Source of the DNA: Gnetum montanum
Lineage: Eukaryota; Streptophyta; Gnetopsida; Gnetales; Gnetaceae
Assembly: GCA_015680685.1 (NCBI GenBank)
Contig: MNCI01004792.1
Coordinates: 520,558-584,557 of the forward strand
Reading direction: 5' to 3'
Length of the DNA: 64,000 bases
This document shows positions 1 to 12,422 of the stretch, one piece after another. Made by a program: the position numbers and the translations under genes. Below the pieces are notes generated by a model. That model saw only the letters and a list, made by a program, of their open reading frames with translations, had not been told where the DNA came from and made no database searches. The number at the start of each line of letters is the position of its first letter. Position 1 is the first letter of the stretch.

Positions 1-1549
1 TGGCTCTGAGCACATTATCCCTGCAGATTATGTTAACTTGATTACGGAAGAGGTAATGTCACCATTTCTTTAGAGAAAAGACCAAAGATAAACATGACCT
101 CTCCACCTCGTTATACTTTTTCTCATGGGCAACTAATGCATGGCTTAAGCAATAGATAGGGACTTCGGTTCCATCATTTTGTTTCTGACAGAGCATAGAC
201 GCGATTGACGAATTCGAAGTGGCGAGGTAGATGTAAAATGGTTTATCATTTTGAGATAGATAAACCGTGGGTAGTCGGGCAAGGGTCATTTTAATATTAT
301 TGAATGCTTCTTGGCACTAGGAAGTCCATTCAAAATGGACATTCTTATGTAACAAGTGATTCATAGGTTTTAATTTATCTGTTAGTTTTTCTATGAAACG
401 CCTAATAAATTGTAATCTACCTTGTAGACCTTGAAGTTCAGTAAGGTTGCCAGGTGGTTTTAAGTTTTTTATGGCCTTAACTTTATCGGGGTCTACTCGT
501 ATCCCTGCTTCCGAGGCTATGAATCCAAGCATTTTTCCTATTTTGACACTGAAGATACATTTCTTTGGGTTAAGTCTCAGTTCATATTTTAAACAACATT
601 TTAGTACTAAGTCAAGATCTTGTACATGTTGTTCCGATGTCTTCGATTTAACCACAATGTCGTCCATGTAGTTATTGAGTGAGTGTAACATGTAATCACT
701 AAAAATGAATGTCATCGCCCTTTGATATGTGGCCCCAACATTCTTGACGCCGAAGGGCATCATTGTATAACAAAAGGTTCCCCATGGTGTCATGAAGATA
801 GTCTGGAGCTGATGCTCCAAGTTAATACGTATCTAGTTGTATCCCGAGAAGCCATCCATAAAAGATAATAGGGCGTGCCCAGCGATCAATTCGACAAGTT
901 GATCGATGATGGGTAGGGAAAAATCATCTTTTATGGTTGCAACGTTTAGATTCCGGAAGTCAATGCATAAGCGAATGCTTCCGTTCTTCTTCGAGACAAT
1001 GACCATGTTAGATACCCAATCAGCATAATCGACAACCCAAATGAAACCAGCTTGATAAAGCTTGGTGATCTCATTGTGAACTGCCAATGCCACATTAGGT
1101 TTAACCTTTCGTGCTTTTTGCTTCACTGGTCTCAATTTTGGATCAAGGATAATATTATACTGGACGATTCGAGGGTCCAATCCAGGCATGTCCGTGTATG
1201 ACCAAGAGAATGTCTTTATGTTGTCCCTAAGCACATCCTCTATGTCTTTGGCCAGTTGAGGTTGTAGTAATGTACTTAGTTTTAATATTTTAATTTCTCC
1301 ATCGGGCATGGTGATGGGGGTTTTGGTCAATGGGTCTTCGGTAATGTTTTCAGCTTCTATGTCGAGGGGCTTTTTCATACCTTTGTAGTTTTCTAGTGCT
1401 TGCTGTGTTGAGGCTATGACTGCGTCGTCAGTTGATAAACTTAAGTGGATGAGATTTATGTCGATGTCCCTTGCGATCTTTCCGTGTGGCCCATCGATGA
1501 TTAATGGTGCGAATAAATGCTGATAATCCATCGGGCTTTCTCCTGCCAA
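1..1549 (-). pseudogene. Element B pol: reverse transcriptase and start of RNase H, truncated by window edge
   Basis: All three blocks (1549-833, 820-317, 289-59) share one frame. The pieces are the pol N-terminus and RT fingers, the RT palm with YMDD in the context NYMDDIVVKS, and the RNase H start (FYIYLATSNSSIASMLCQ). The break at about 833 is a TAG after SGYN where C and D have CAG, so it fits a C-to-T change. The open frame reported from 1549 starts at TTG, not ATG. A conserved ATG lies a few codons downstream. A splice-acceptor-like TTGGCAG precedes it on the minus strand (about 1543). The aspartates of the YMDD box are intact. The integrase lies outside the window. Confidence 0.85.
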
Positions 1550-1649
1550 TGAACAGAGATCAGAATGACCTGATAGGTATTATTCCATGTTTTCTGGCAG
1601 CGTAAGTCATGTGTACATGCATGGTGATGGTTTACCGTCACACCGAGAT

Positions 1650-1800
1650 GCATGGCAGTTTAAGGCCTTACCGGGCTGTGGGTGGCAGTTTAAGGCTGTA
1701 CCGGGTCGTCGGTGGTAGTTTAAGGCCATACCAAGCCGTGGGTGATAGTTTAAGGCTATACCGAGCTGTGGGTGGCAGTTTAAGGCCATATCGGGCTGTA
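1650..1800. repeat. 30-bp tandem repeat, about five units, between pol start and cargo gene of B
   Basis: Units begin with (C/T)AGTTTAAGGC and end with GGGCTGTGGGTGG or a variant, with a period of 30 bp. The core AGTTTAAGGCC...CCGGGC is the motif found in the intergenic gaps of all five elements, here in the gap just upstream of the cargo gene promoter. Chance open frames cross the array on both strands and are not genes. Confidence 0.85.
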
Positions 1801-2024
1801 TGTTTATCGTAAAATTTGCACAGGAGAGTCTGCGACAAAATGTTCGGTGTGGGCTTCTGAAGTTGGTTTACAAGGGAATCAAGATGTGATAGTATTTATT
1901 TTGTTTTAAATATATATTTTTTCTTTTATTTTAGAACAAATTTTGATAAAAATGAGTAACAAAAAGGCAAAAAGAGGCAAAATGCAAGGCGGTGGCGGCA
2001 GCAGCGGCGGTGGTGGCGGAGCAC

Positions 2025-2032
2025 TATATAAA
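2025..2032 (+). promoter_or_regulatory. Putative TATA box of the cargo gene in B
   Basis: TATATAAA is followed by a G-rich stretch, about 1.3 kb upstream of the first recognisable cargo exon and on the same strand. C, D and F have TATA-like boxes in the equivalent place. A second A/T-rich candidate lies near 1908-1916, and an ATG with a basic N-terminus like that of C and D lies near 1952. The start of the B gene is therefore unsettled. Confidence 0.5.
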
Positions 2033-2069
2033 GGGGAGGGGCGTCATTTGTAAACATTGTAAATCAGAA

Positions 2070-3230
2070 GCAAGCGTAGAAGATGAGTGTGAGTGTAGAA
2101 AATGAGTGTAAGTGTAAGCATAGATGACCTGGCATAAGCGTAAACCACTAAACCCTGAGCGTAAGCGTAAATCCCAAACCCTAAGTGTAGGCATGAACCT
2201 AAGGTCAAAGCGTCAGCGTAGACATCCCAACTCAGCGTGAGCGTAAAGATTCCAACTCAACGTAGAGGCTCAACGTGAGTGTAGAGGTCAAAGCGTCAGC
2301 GTAGAGACTTAGACCCTGGCATAAAGCTGTCAATCCCAGTGTAGAGAATGCCAAGATGGGAGAAGGAAAGGAAGTGGAAGGCCAGGGGAGGAAGGGACCT
2401 GACCTGACCTTCGCGGAGGAGAGCAAGGCTATACTGCAATGTTTGCCCACGCTGAGGGTTCCATCATGGCCTGGACCATCACACAGGTAGGCTCTGATCC
2501 TGCCTCTATTGGTTATTTTCATTTGTGCATGTTTGGTAGTGTAGAGGGCTTCGGCGTATACGCCCAGCATAGAGAGTTAGCGTAGAGGGCTTCGGCGTAT
2601 ATGCCCGGCATAGAGAGTTAGCGTAGAGGGTTTCTATACGCTGAGCATAAGTTCACAGCGTAGAGGGTCTCTAGAACATAGAGCGTATCTTGTTCATAGC
2701 CTAAGTTGTTTGTAGCGTAATCTATTTTGTCAATGCACAGTGTAAATGATTTTCCAGCATGAAGTGTAGATGATTTTATTAGCATATACGGTGACTGTTT
2801 TTTATGACGTCCAGCGTAGACTGTTTACACAGTGTATAGCGTAAACTATTTACACAGTGTTTAGCGTAAACTGTTTGCATAGCGTATAGCGTAAACTGTT
2901 TGCACATCGTATAGCGTAAACTGTTTACACAGCGTATACGCTGAAGGGTTTTATGGCGTATATGTTGAGGATTTTCACAGCTTATACGCTGCGCGTGAAC
3001 AGTTTGTTCTTTTTCAGGCAGTGTATAGCGTAGACTTGTTTTCATGGCAAGAATTGTTTTCACAGCATAAACTAGTTTTATAGCGTACATGCCAACTATG
3101 AATAAGTGTGAACACCTTGTTGGTAGCATATACCTCGAGTTAAGTAGCGTATACCCTGAGCGTAAACAATTTTGACAGCATATACACCCAGTGTATACGC
3201 CAAGCATAAACAATTAGTAATTTTTCTAAG
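2070..3230. repeat. Array of GCGTA-type motifs (AGCGTAAAC / AGCGTAGAC / GCGTATACGC)
   Basis: Roughly every 10-25 bases the sequence carries GCGTA followed by AAC, GAC or TAC, often preceded by A or CA. The densest part is 2810-2960, with several near-identical copies of GCGTAAACTGTTTGCAC. A different stretch at about 2340-2530 interrupts it. The array fills the space between the putative promoter and the HAD-like exon, where C and D have only exon 1 and a short intron. No convincing exon 1 was found in B. Frames on the minus strand here are repeat translations. Confidence 0.8.
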
Positions 3231-3312
3231 TGTCGGCCTACGATGTGAAATTTTGTTCTTCATCCCATTTTCATGCATGGCTAATTTATCGTGGCATTTT
3301 GGTTGATTGTAG

Positions 3313-6300
3313 GAACATTGAACCTTTTCTCTTGGTAGTTGAGCTAGTGGGGGTACTGACGTGGCTCAGGCCCCTTGAGGCCAATGAACCTACCCCCGAC
3401 CTGACCATTGATGACAACGGGGTATGGTTTAGGGAAGGGACGTGTGAGTTCCTCGCTTTCATCTTAGACAGGTTTAAAGTGGTGGTCTGGTCGCATCTAA
3501 GTGAACTGGTGGCACGGAGCGTGCTTGAGGCCATGTTGCCGAGAGCCTTGGAGGGTGTCATGGTCTTCATGGAAAACATTGACGAGGGGCTGCTTGTGAT
3601 CGAGGGTGGTCCCTCTGGTGGGCCTATGTCTACTCGCCCGTTAACGCGCATGTGGGCCCAATTTCCGCGAGGGTACGATTATCTGAACAACACTCTGTTT
3701 TTTAGCTGCACACGTGCACATGTTGTTCCAGAACCCTCCCAGCACAGTGTACCAGGTGGATGGGTAGGATCGTTTAAGCTTGTTGTTGCTTTTTGCCGTT
3801 TGGCATTTGCTTCTGTTTTGACATCTGTTCTTTTGCAGGCACCAAGTCAATGCAAATGGAACATGTGTTGAGGATGATGGACTTGCTCTAGCTCGTACCA
3901 CTCTAGAGACTCTTATGGTGAGTCCCACCCTTCATGGAGCTGTATTAGCTCAAACCAAGGGTGATATCGTCCATTTTCACAAATGATTCTCTAGACTGTT
4001 CACATAATGCAAAGCTTGAGGGTGGTTGCATGAAGATTGGTCACATAAGGGGCCAACTTTTCCTCATGACTTTGACTTGGGTAGCACCTCTAAGTCCACT
4101 AATGAAGGTAAGTGACAATATTTTCTAAATTTGTTAACATGTTTGTTCAACGGCTGGGGGTTATACTAATATGATGATTTCTAATTGTATTTACAGTTGA
4201 TGTCCCTCCTGGAGGGGATCCTGTTACAACAGGGCGAACTGAGACTACCCTATCAATGAAGTTTGGGCAGGTCAGTAAGGCTCAAAAATGGTTACGTACC
4301 CATGCCTTGCCATCCGTCACCCATTGTTTAAATGACGCTGACCTTATGGAGCTCTTTACGACCCCGAGCCCTGATGTGTCGATAGTAGAAATGATCGGGA
4401 TCGTGGATTCCTTTGACGAGTCTGTCTCTTACTACAGCACCCGGATTAAGGGTGTTAAGATAGTTTTCCATCTGTCGCCTAAATTATTTTCAAACCTATT
4501 TGGTGTACCGATGGATGGTATAAGTGTAGTTTTGGACAGGGCTCATAAAGAGCTCCATACAGTTCATGAATTACAGGACTGGTTGGGCGTTACCAAGGGT
4601 GCCAAGGGATTCCCTATGCAAGGGAAGTGAAAGGTTGAGGAGGTGAATGAATTATATCCTGTGTTTAAGGCACGGGTATTCCCTAAATCTCTTTCCCAGG
4701 TGTAGAGTCTTGGTGTTGAGGCTGTGTGTATTATGCGAACCATCCTAGAAACCAGAATGTGTTATAACTGGGCCCAATTTTTGTTGTCGGGCCTGCATAA
4801 GGAGATAGTGCGATTGTGCTCAAATGTCAAGACATAGTTCCACTTTACCTTTGTCTTCTTTTTCAGTTATCATTGCCACTTAGCCGAGTTCCTGGTGGTT
4901 CGTGCAGACAATAAGTATGTTCTACGAGATCGAGGTCAATTATCCCGCCCATGTATGAACCATTTGTTTGAAACAACCAAGTCCCAGGATGTGCCTGAGG
5001 GAATTGATGAATTCGTATCTATCACGACAGGGGGATTATCTGGTACTTCAATCCACATACGTGATAGTGTGGGGTTGGAACCGGATGATGTACCTTATAC
5101 TGTGAAAAGAGCAGAACGATTCATCAAAGAAACCATTGGCAAGGCCAAATCGAAGCTGACAAAGCGTGAACATTCAACCGAGGAGGCCTCAACTGTGGAC
5201 AAGCCATGGGTTAAGTGTATACAATTCAAGATGCCTGCCCAAGGTAAGTAAACTTAGTACACTTATTGCTTTATGATTTTTTTCTTATTCATAATTTGTA
5301 CTTTGACCACTTACATGCCACTGATGCCTTCAGACTTGACTCGAGAAGTGAGGAGGCAGGAATTGGAGACTATCATTGAAGAGGAGGAGGCTTCAACAGA
5401 GTTAGTGACTGATGAGGAGGAGGCCAGTAAGGATCAGGCAGAAAAGATGGAGGAGCTACGGGAAGACACCACAAAGACCGAACTGGTGGATGACCAGAGT
5501 GGTGTCGATGAAATGTTCAGTAGCTTCCTCAAGGGAAGGTTGGACCTTGGCGACCCTCCAAACCCAGAAGGGGATAGGGAACACGGTATGTTTTCTTTTA
5601 TTTTATTATGTCACTTTGTGAGTTGTTGTTTTATGGTGTCTTAATTTTATTTTTTATCACTTCCAGACGAAGGTAGTGAGACTAGAACAATGTGACTGGA
5701 CGTGCCCATGAAAACAGTTACCCCTAAAAGGACCACGGAGGTTAGTCCATCTCACACTCGTGGGCCAGTTACTTGGACAGAGATGCCAAGTAAAATGGAT
5801 TTTGTGGTGGGTATCGCTGAGGAAGTTGCTGAACGGATTCAGGAAGTCCACCCTAAGATAGGTATATATGTTTCGAGTTGTTTGCAACTTTTAGAGTTTC
5901 ACACCCTATTTTTGTCGTTTTATCATTTGTTCTTTTCATGTGCATAGGTGCTAAACTAAGGTGGGATCTTTCTGAGACAATTAGCATAGAGAGTTTACCC
6001 ACACTATCCCCAGAAGTCGAACAGGTGCCAAGGCCAGTTTATGATGAAGTGGCAGAAGGTCTCGTTCACAATGCCAAATCACTGTGGACCTGTAGGTGTT
6101 CCGTCAAACAGTTGTGGTTACAAATTCAAGCAAAGGAGAAGGAAGTTTCCGAGTTGTCAGTTGAGCATGACGATCTCAAGGCTCGGTATGAGTTCACCTC
6201 TGCTAAACTAAGTGGTGATCACTCTTGGTAGACTTCTGAGGTCACGTATACTAGATACTAGAACCTACTCAATCGCCACGCATCACTGACACGGAGACTA

Positions 6301-6928
6301 GCAGAGCGTAAGGCCCAGGTGGATCTGCTAAACCTCAAGTGTCAAGATTGGAAACCTTTCGCTTCTAAGGTACGCAAATGGGGTCAGGATGAAAAGAACC
6401 ACAAGCATCACTATAAGAAATCTTTGAAGGAAGTGTCTATTGAAAAATGTCAGCTTGAGATGTTTGTCGAGGGTCTGGGTCTGCGCTCTGCATTCAATAC
6501 CTTTGCTCAAAACACAACTGTCGAGATGGAATCACCTACAAGGGTGATTACAACCACTTCTGGGGAGGTGTCGATGGGTGAATTCCCTTTAAAATGTCCT
6601 TCTTGGTTAGTCGTTGATAAGGGGAAGGCCTTGGCAAATGTCGACCTAGGCCTTGATGGGACCGATTGGACCAGTGTCTCGGAAGAGAAAATCCTTCACC
6701 AACTAGAATTCGGCTTAGGAGGATCCCCTACGGTAAGCATTTTGTTAGTATGAAATTCGTTTGTTGCATGATGTCTGAAAGTTTTTATTTTATCCTTATG
6801 TTGATTGTTCCCTTTGCATTTTATAGGATCAAGGCGATCATGATGTTCAGGAAGCTGGCCCCAGTGGAGTGGGGGCTCAGGATGCCAACGGGTCTAAAGT
6901 GGACGACCCTCTTCTCCCAGATGTTTAG
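3313..6928 (+). pseudogene. Antisense cargo gene of B (HAD-like plus coiled-coil protein), decayed
   Basis: This gene is homologous to the cargo gene in C and D and runs opposite to the element. Exons inferred from GT-AG borders and homology are 3313-3763, 3839-4107, 4197-5243, 5334-5585, 5667-5861, 5948-6732 and 6827-6928. Exon 1 was not recognised. The first visible exon matches the FCP1/NLI-type HAD fold (LLVVELVGVL, then VVWSHL), but the nucleophile Asp of C and D is Glu here. Exon 4 has in-frame stops (for example after PMQGK near 4628 and after SLSQV near 4703) and a damaged segment near 4840-4870. The last exon ends in LLPDV-stop, the same ending type as the E remnant (SADV-stop). Family membership is firm; exact exon ends are inferred. 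Confidence 0.7.
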
Positions 6929-7254
6929 TTTTTAGTTTTTTAGTTTTGACTCAAATTTATACAGGAATTGTAAATTGAGATGAATGAAACCAATTAGCTC
7001 TTATACTTGTACATCATTTCATGTATAAAATTTTCTGTTGATTTTGAGTTTAATTGCGAACACAATACGGGAATGTAAAATGTTTTGGTTTGTTTTTGTG
7101 GTTTAAGTGTAATGTGCAAATGTAATCATAAGTCAGAGTATAATGATAAACGAAATATAATTGCAAAAATGGTTATTGACAACATGGCAATGCAAGGGTA
7201 AATTCGAACAGTGAGCCAGAATTGGAAAGGAAAACAAGTTATAAGTGGATGATC
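6929..7254. other. A/T-rich spacer after the cargo gene of B
   Basis: This is the probable 3' flank of the cargo gene. It is A/T-rich, and no coding signal or tandem structure was seen. A polyadenylation signal could not be assigned with confidence. Confidence 0.4.
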
Positions 7255-7574
7255 TAGTTTAAGGCCATTTCGGACCAAATTTGAACTAGTTTAAGGCCAT
7301 TTTGGGCCAAATTAGAACTAGTTTAAGGCCATTTCGGGCCATATGTATAGTTTTAGGCCATTTCGGGTCCCAGGGAGGTTTCGAATGACACGAGTGGATT
7401 TCTCGGTTGACCGACCATTTATGATCATGGCTAGTTTTATGTCATTGTGGACATGATATTTTAACGTCGTCCCGGACTAGTTGTAGTTTAACGTCATTTT
7501 GGACCAGGTGTATTTTAACATCATTTCAGACGATTTGTAGTTTAACGTCATTTCGGACAATTTGTTTTTGTTAT
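7255..7574. repeat. Intergenic AGTTTAAGGCC-type repeats of B
   Basis: Four units of roughly 30 bp read AGTTTAAGGCCATTTCGG plus a spacer. About four more follow in which GGCC is replaced by CGTC or CATC (AGTTTAACGTCATTTCGGAC). They separate the 3' end of the cargo gene from the stop codon of the protease frame. Confidence 0.8.
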
Positions 7575-10500
7575 TTATCGGCTTAGTAATTTTTTGATGT
7601 TTCTCATTTTAACGTTGGGAGTAGAGTTAGCGGGTATGATTTTGTATTCAGCGTCCCCTTCACTGATCATGTTGAATGGTAATTTAGCCCAAGGGACATC
7701 TGATGGAATTATTTCTGCATTAGTGTTTTCTTGTGTTTCAGCATGTATCATGGTTTTTGTGTCAATGGTGGTCTCTAAGTGAGGTTGCGTATGTACAATG
7801 TCAGGCCCGGGTAGTTCTATTTTGGGTTGGTTTTCTTCTGTGTTTAAAGGATTATCGCTTGTCAGTTGTTGTTCATTTATGTCATGTTGTCTAGGCTCTT
7901 CAAGCCTAACCTCTGAACCTTGCTCTGTGTCTATGTACGATGAGATGATGGATGTAGCAGCCTCCCCGTGTATGATGATTTCACCATCTTCATAAGGCAG
8001 ATGAATCTTTTGGTGTATAGGGAATGAGACTACATTCAGTTGGGCTAACCAGGGCCTTCCTAATATAAGGTTGAATCCTGGCATCTCATCGATTACCACG
8101 AAGTCGGCAGATGTGGGGAATTGATCCCCTGCTATGAAGTCTAAGGTCACGGTGCCTTTAACTAGCACGCGTGACCCGCTGAATGATTTCAAGCATGTGA
8201 TGCCAGTTGGTCTGATAAGCTCTGTGAGCTCAAGTTGTTTGATGATGGGATATGGCACTATGTTTGTGATAGCTCCATCATCTACATGGAACCTATGTAT
8301 CTTGAATTGGTTTACTCTTATTGTTATAAACATAGGGGCTGTTGTTACCCCTCCCATTTTCTCATCCAACTTGATGTTGTTATTGTGGAAACTTAGTGGC
8401 TTGGAAGTTGATCCTTGAGGCAAGTACATCACCGCATGAATTGATGGTTCGTTTGGAGGCATGTCCTTGCTCACTAGGATAGATGTTAACATGCACACCA
8501 AAGCTTCGCGATGCATTTGGGATGTTAAAATTAGGCCATATAAGCTCAGTGAAGTATTCTTTTGCTTGAGCACTTGTGTGACCTATGTTAGGGCTATTGC
8601 TAGGTCTTTACTATTGGGCACGTGTTTATCGGTAGTGACTTGGTCCATTGGGCCCAGTAAGTTTATTTCATGCATCATTGGTTTATCACCTTTTTTTTTG
8701 GAATTGTTGATTCGGGTGTATCATGTTTTCTGGATGATTCGCCTTTGTGGCTTGTATTTGGTTGATCGTTAGGTTGTGTCATGGGTATCGCATTTAATGG
8801 AGTAGGTTTAGGAGGTCCTAAGGCTAGCCATTGACGCTCCTTTTCCAGGCGTTCAAGTGTAAGCCTATCTGCTAAGCGTTCTCATGTGTGACGCGGGGTG
8901 CGGTTGGTTTTGAGGACTCAGGTTGCCTTGGGATTTGCACCACGTATGGGGTTGGGCGGGGTTGCGGTTGGACAGTCACTTGTGGTTGGGTGCCAGACTG
9001 GCTAGGCACCTTGATGACATAGGGACTAGGTTTACTTTGCCTTTGCGAGGTGGAGGATTGTTAATCATTAGGACTTTCAGGGTGTCCTAATGATGTATGG
9101 GGTTGGCCTAGCTGGAGGTTGTACCTCCGCTGTTGCAACTGCGGGTGGTACTCGGACTACGAAAGGGGCAGGTCAAGTAGAAGGTGTTGGTGAGTTTGCC
9201 GTAGTGACGGCGGGAGGTACGCGCACCACGTATGGTTTCTCGCAAGTCGGGGTGTTAGGAGTTGCCACGGTGGGGGGCACTCGGACGACATAAGGTTGCT
9301 ATGGGGGGCATGAAGGTTGAGGCACAGATATTTGCACAGTGGGTAGAATATGCACTGCGAATGGTTTATTGGGTGTTTGCTGATCATGGTAAGAGTGAAC
9401 GGTAATAATGCTAGGTGTGTCAACTTCATTATCAAGGTAGATCGTGTTAATGATGTACGGTGCATCTTTGGTATTCACAGGGTCTTTATACACACCCATG
9501 GCCTGGTTTTGCAGTTGGACTAGGTTGGCCTCATCAAAAGTGATTTGGCCTCCATCGATCATTCATTGTATGTCTTGTTTCAGGGTGAAATAGTAATCTG
9601 TGCCATGCCCATTACGTTGGTGATAGTCGTAGAAGCGATTCATTCTAAAACCTTTTGGTACTGGGGGTTCATCTGGCATTGCTAAGCTTGGGTTCTGAAC
9701 TAGTTGACAGAATTGATCATGTCTCTGTATAGCAGCAGGGGATAACTGCTTGTGTTTCATTAACCCACCCTTCAAGATCTGATCAAACAACTACAATGGT
9801 TTCACGGGTAATGGTGTGTATTGGGAGGGCTCTTTCCTCTCGAAGTTTCTCGTATGATTCGACATTGGGTCATGTGACGAGGATGACTCTGGTGTAGTTG
9901 CGGGAGTGGGTTTATCATAATTAGGAGGGGCCATAGGTGGTTTGCTTTGTTGTGCCATGTTGGCTTGTTGTGCTTCTGCTAATGCTGCTATAGTTGTTTT
10001 AACCTTTTCTTTATCTTTCTTACTGTGTTGATTCTTAAAGGCTAAATACGTAGGATCGTGACTATTTTGGGCCGCCTCCTCTATGCTCTTGATTTGCATG
10101 AATGCTTGACTCAGATTATGTGCATTAAGACAATACATCTTGGATTTGACGAAGTCATTGACAATCCCTTTTAGGATCGTGAGGAGGTACGTCTCTAGGA
10201 TCGGGTCGTGAAGTTCGTTGAGAGCAGCACTCCACTACTAGATGAATTTCTGGATAGGTTCAAGTGGTGCTTGTTTCACCTGTATGAGGCTTTCCAGCAT
10301 GGCTTTAGGCTTCAAGTTATACTTGAACTAGTGATGAACTGATGCAATAAATCTTCCAAAGAATATATTGAATTCCATAGCAAGGCCCGATACCAATCAA
10401 GCGCTCTCCCTGCAAGGGACATGGGGAACACTCGCAGAATGGAGTGTGGCCACGCTTGAAGTAATGTGCATTCTAGTCTAAATGTTATGAGGTGAGCGTT

Positions 10501-11804
10501 GGGGTCTATTTCCCCATTGTATTTGATCAGTGTAGGCAATGATACGCCTTTGGGTAATGTTAGGGATGGCACCGAAGAGCTAATAGGGTCATCGTGATAA
10601 AAATCCACTACCTTCAGTTCCCCGTCAGCAGCTATCTTGAGGCGTTTAACCTCATCAGTTAGTTCCTACATTAGTTTTTTAGCATCATCCCAGTCTTGGG
10701 CACTAGGTGAGATGGAAGGTTGTGGATTTTGTATAGTATATATGTTAGATTGTTGGGTAGTGGGTTGGAAGGTAGAGAGTTGTGTAGTCGGGGGTTGCAC
10801 TTGCGGAATGTTTAGAGCGGGTGGTATTAGGGGTGGCACATTGTAGGCGAGGGGTTGTTGTTGTTGTGGTTGTTCTTGAGGAATGTTAGCTGGTAGAACT
10901 GTGTGAGGGGGTATGCTAAAATAGGGGAATTGATGCGGTTGTGCACCAATCGCTATCCATTGGGCAGTCACATTTGGTATGGGGGGGGGGGGGGTCTCAG
11001 TTGGTTGAGTTGCAGCGGTAAAAGGGGCTCCATAGGTTTGGATCTGGGGAATGTAATGAGTGGACATGGAAGCCAATATCACATGCAGCATTCCTATCAC
11101 TCAGGGTAGGAAGGTTACTCCTACATTATTTTGAGGAGGTTGCATTTGTAAGAATGGGGGTACCGTGGCCATCGGGGGAATTGCGAGGGAAAGCATGTTG
11201 ACTTGAACATCTGTCACTGGAGGGATGGGGATGAGAGCAGATGCCTCTTGTTGAGGCACATGCGCTTGCGTGATTTTGAATGGCTGGAGGGATGAAGTTC
11301 TCCTATGAATGGGTGGAATGACAGATTTACATAAGTTTGTGTGCTAAGGGTGTGATATGAATCTTCGTGCTCAGATTGAGCTGCGAAGTCATCCTCCTCT
11401 TCCATTTGAGGGTTTACCATGGATTGGTCCAAGGGCTAATTCTTTAGTAGTAGGAGCTGAGAGATAAGCTCAGAATAATGCTCTGGGAGGGGAATGATAT
11501 CGTATGGTGAAGGAATGAACTCATGTCCTCCCCTGTGAAACAATTCAAATTGTTTTTTAACCTCCATCTCAGTTTTGTCTACAATTAGGCCTTCTTGTAT
11601 CTTCACACATATGAAATTGTACTGGTCCTAGTTTATGACATTAAACGATGGGTTCCTCCCCTATAGTCTAAGAGACCGGCGAGGTCCCATAGTGGGTTGT
11701 ACCATAGGTTGTTGAATAGCCATGGTGCCTACGATGTCTGTGACCTGGGTGGTTGTAGCAGTGGTGTTTGTGGTGTTCATGATGAACAGTTGAGGATGTG
11801 ACAT
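7575..11804 (-). pseudogene. Element B gag-protease, frameshifted
   Basis: Read on the minus strand: a Gag N-terminus with YNFICVKIQ (about 11600), and a Pro/Gln-rich linker (about 11100-10700) that includes a 14-base G run at 10981-10994. The retrotransposon Gag core (10608-10312) has GRALDWYRALL. The zinc knuckle (about 9640-9580) reads FYDYHQRNGHGTDYYF, with the last Cys replaced by Tyr. The protease follows at 8573-7575 with VDDGA near 8280 and LILGRPWLAQL near 8050. The frame changes several times, for example between the N-terminal part and the linker and before the protease block. The protease ends with KKLLSR-stop, matched by KKLLNY-stop in E. The start was chosen by homology to C. 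Confidence 0.85.
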
Positions 11805-12400
11805 AGTGTAGGGATATGAAATTGGCATGCTTAGTGCGGCATAAAACTACGTTAGTGACGCACGGCGTATGGACTGGGTCTCAGCATATAGGCTTCAACG
11901 ACCAGCGTATAATGACAGTGTAGACAACGTATAGTGTCATCGTAGAGAATCTATGTCGTAAAGAGTACAATGTATATGCTAAGTAGCGTATACAACGTCA
12001 GCGTGCAGCGTAAACAAGGTTACTGCGTACAGAGTGTAGCGTATATGGACGGCAACGTAAACGAGTTTACGGCGTAGGGTGTAGATAGACTCAGCGTGCA
12101 GCGTAGACAAAGTCTACAGCGTAAAGTGAGCAACGTGTGCGTTAGCAGCGTAAACAGAATTGTGTGTGCAGTGTAGACAAAGTCTATAGCGTAAAATGTG
12201 CAGGGTCAGCGTATCGCGTAGACAGGGTCTACAGCATATAGCGGATAACATATATTCAGTAGCGTAGACACTAGGGAGTTTGCAGATAGTAAGTTTTGAG
12301 CTGGGTAGTGTAAATGTTGGGAGGTTTGCAGAAAGGGTCAGCGTATACTCAACAGCGTAGACTCTAAGAGCTCTGAGGCACAGTAAGTTTAATGTAGAGG
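11805..12400. repeat. Leader of B carrying a second GCGTA array
   Basis: This is the untranslated leader between the primer binding site and gag. From about 11850 to 12360 it is dense with GCGTATA, GCGTAGAC and GCGTAAAC motifs like those at 2070-3230. C and D have a leader of only about 250 bp, so the array is an expansion specific to B. Confidence 0.7.
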
Positions 12401-12417
12401 CCCTCCTTCTAGCACCA
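12401..12417 (-). promoter_or_regulatory. Primer binding site of B
   Basis: On the minus strand this reads TGGTGCTAGAAGGAGGG, five bases after the LTR end (spacer GAAAT). C and D have the same 17 bases with TGGCGC at the start. A TGG beginning right after the 5' LTR is the normal mark of a tRNA-primed site. The tRNA was not identified. Confidence 0.8.
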
Positions 12418-12422
12418 ATTTC

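Noticed and set aside
1609-1812. Short proteins with repeated LRPYRAVGGS on the plus strand
   Set aside because: They are a translation of the 30-bp tandem repeat.
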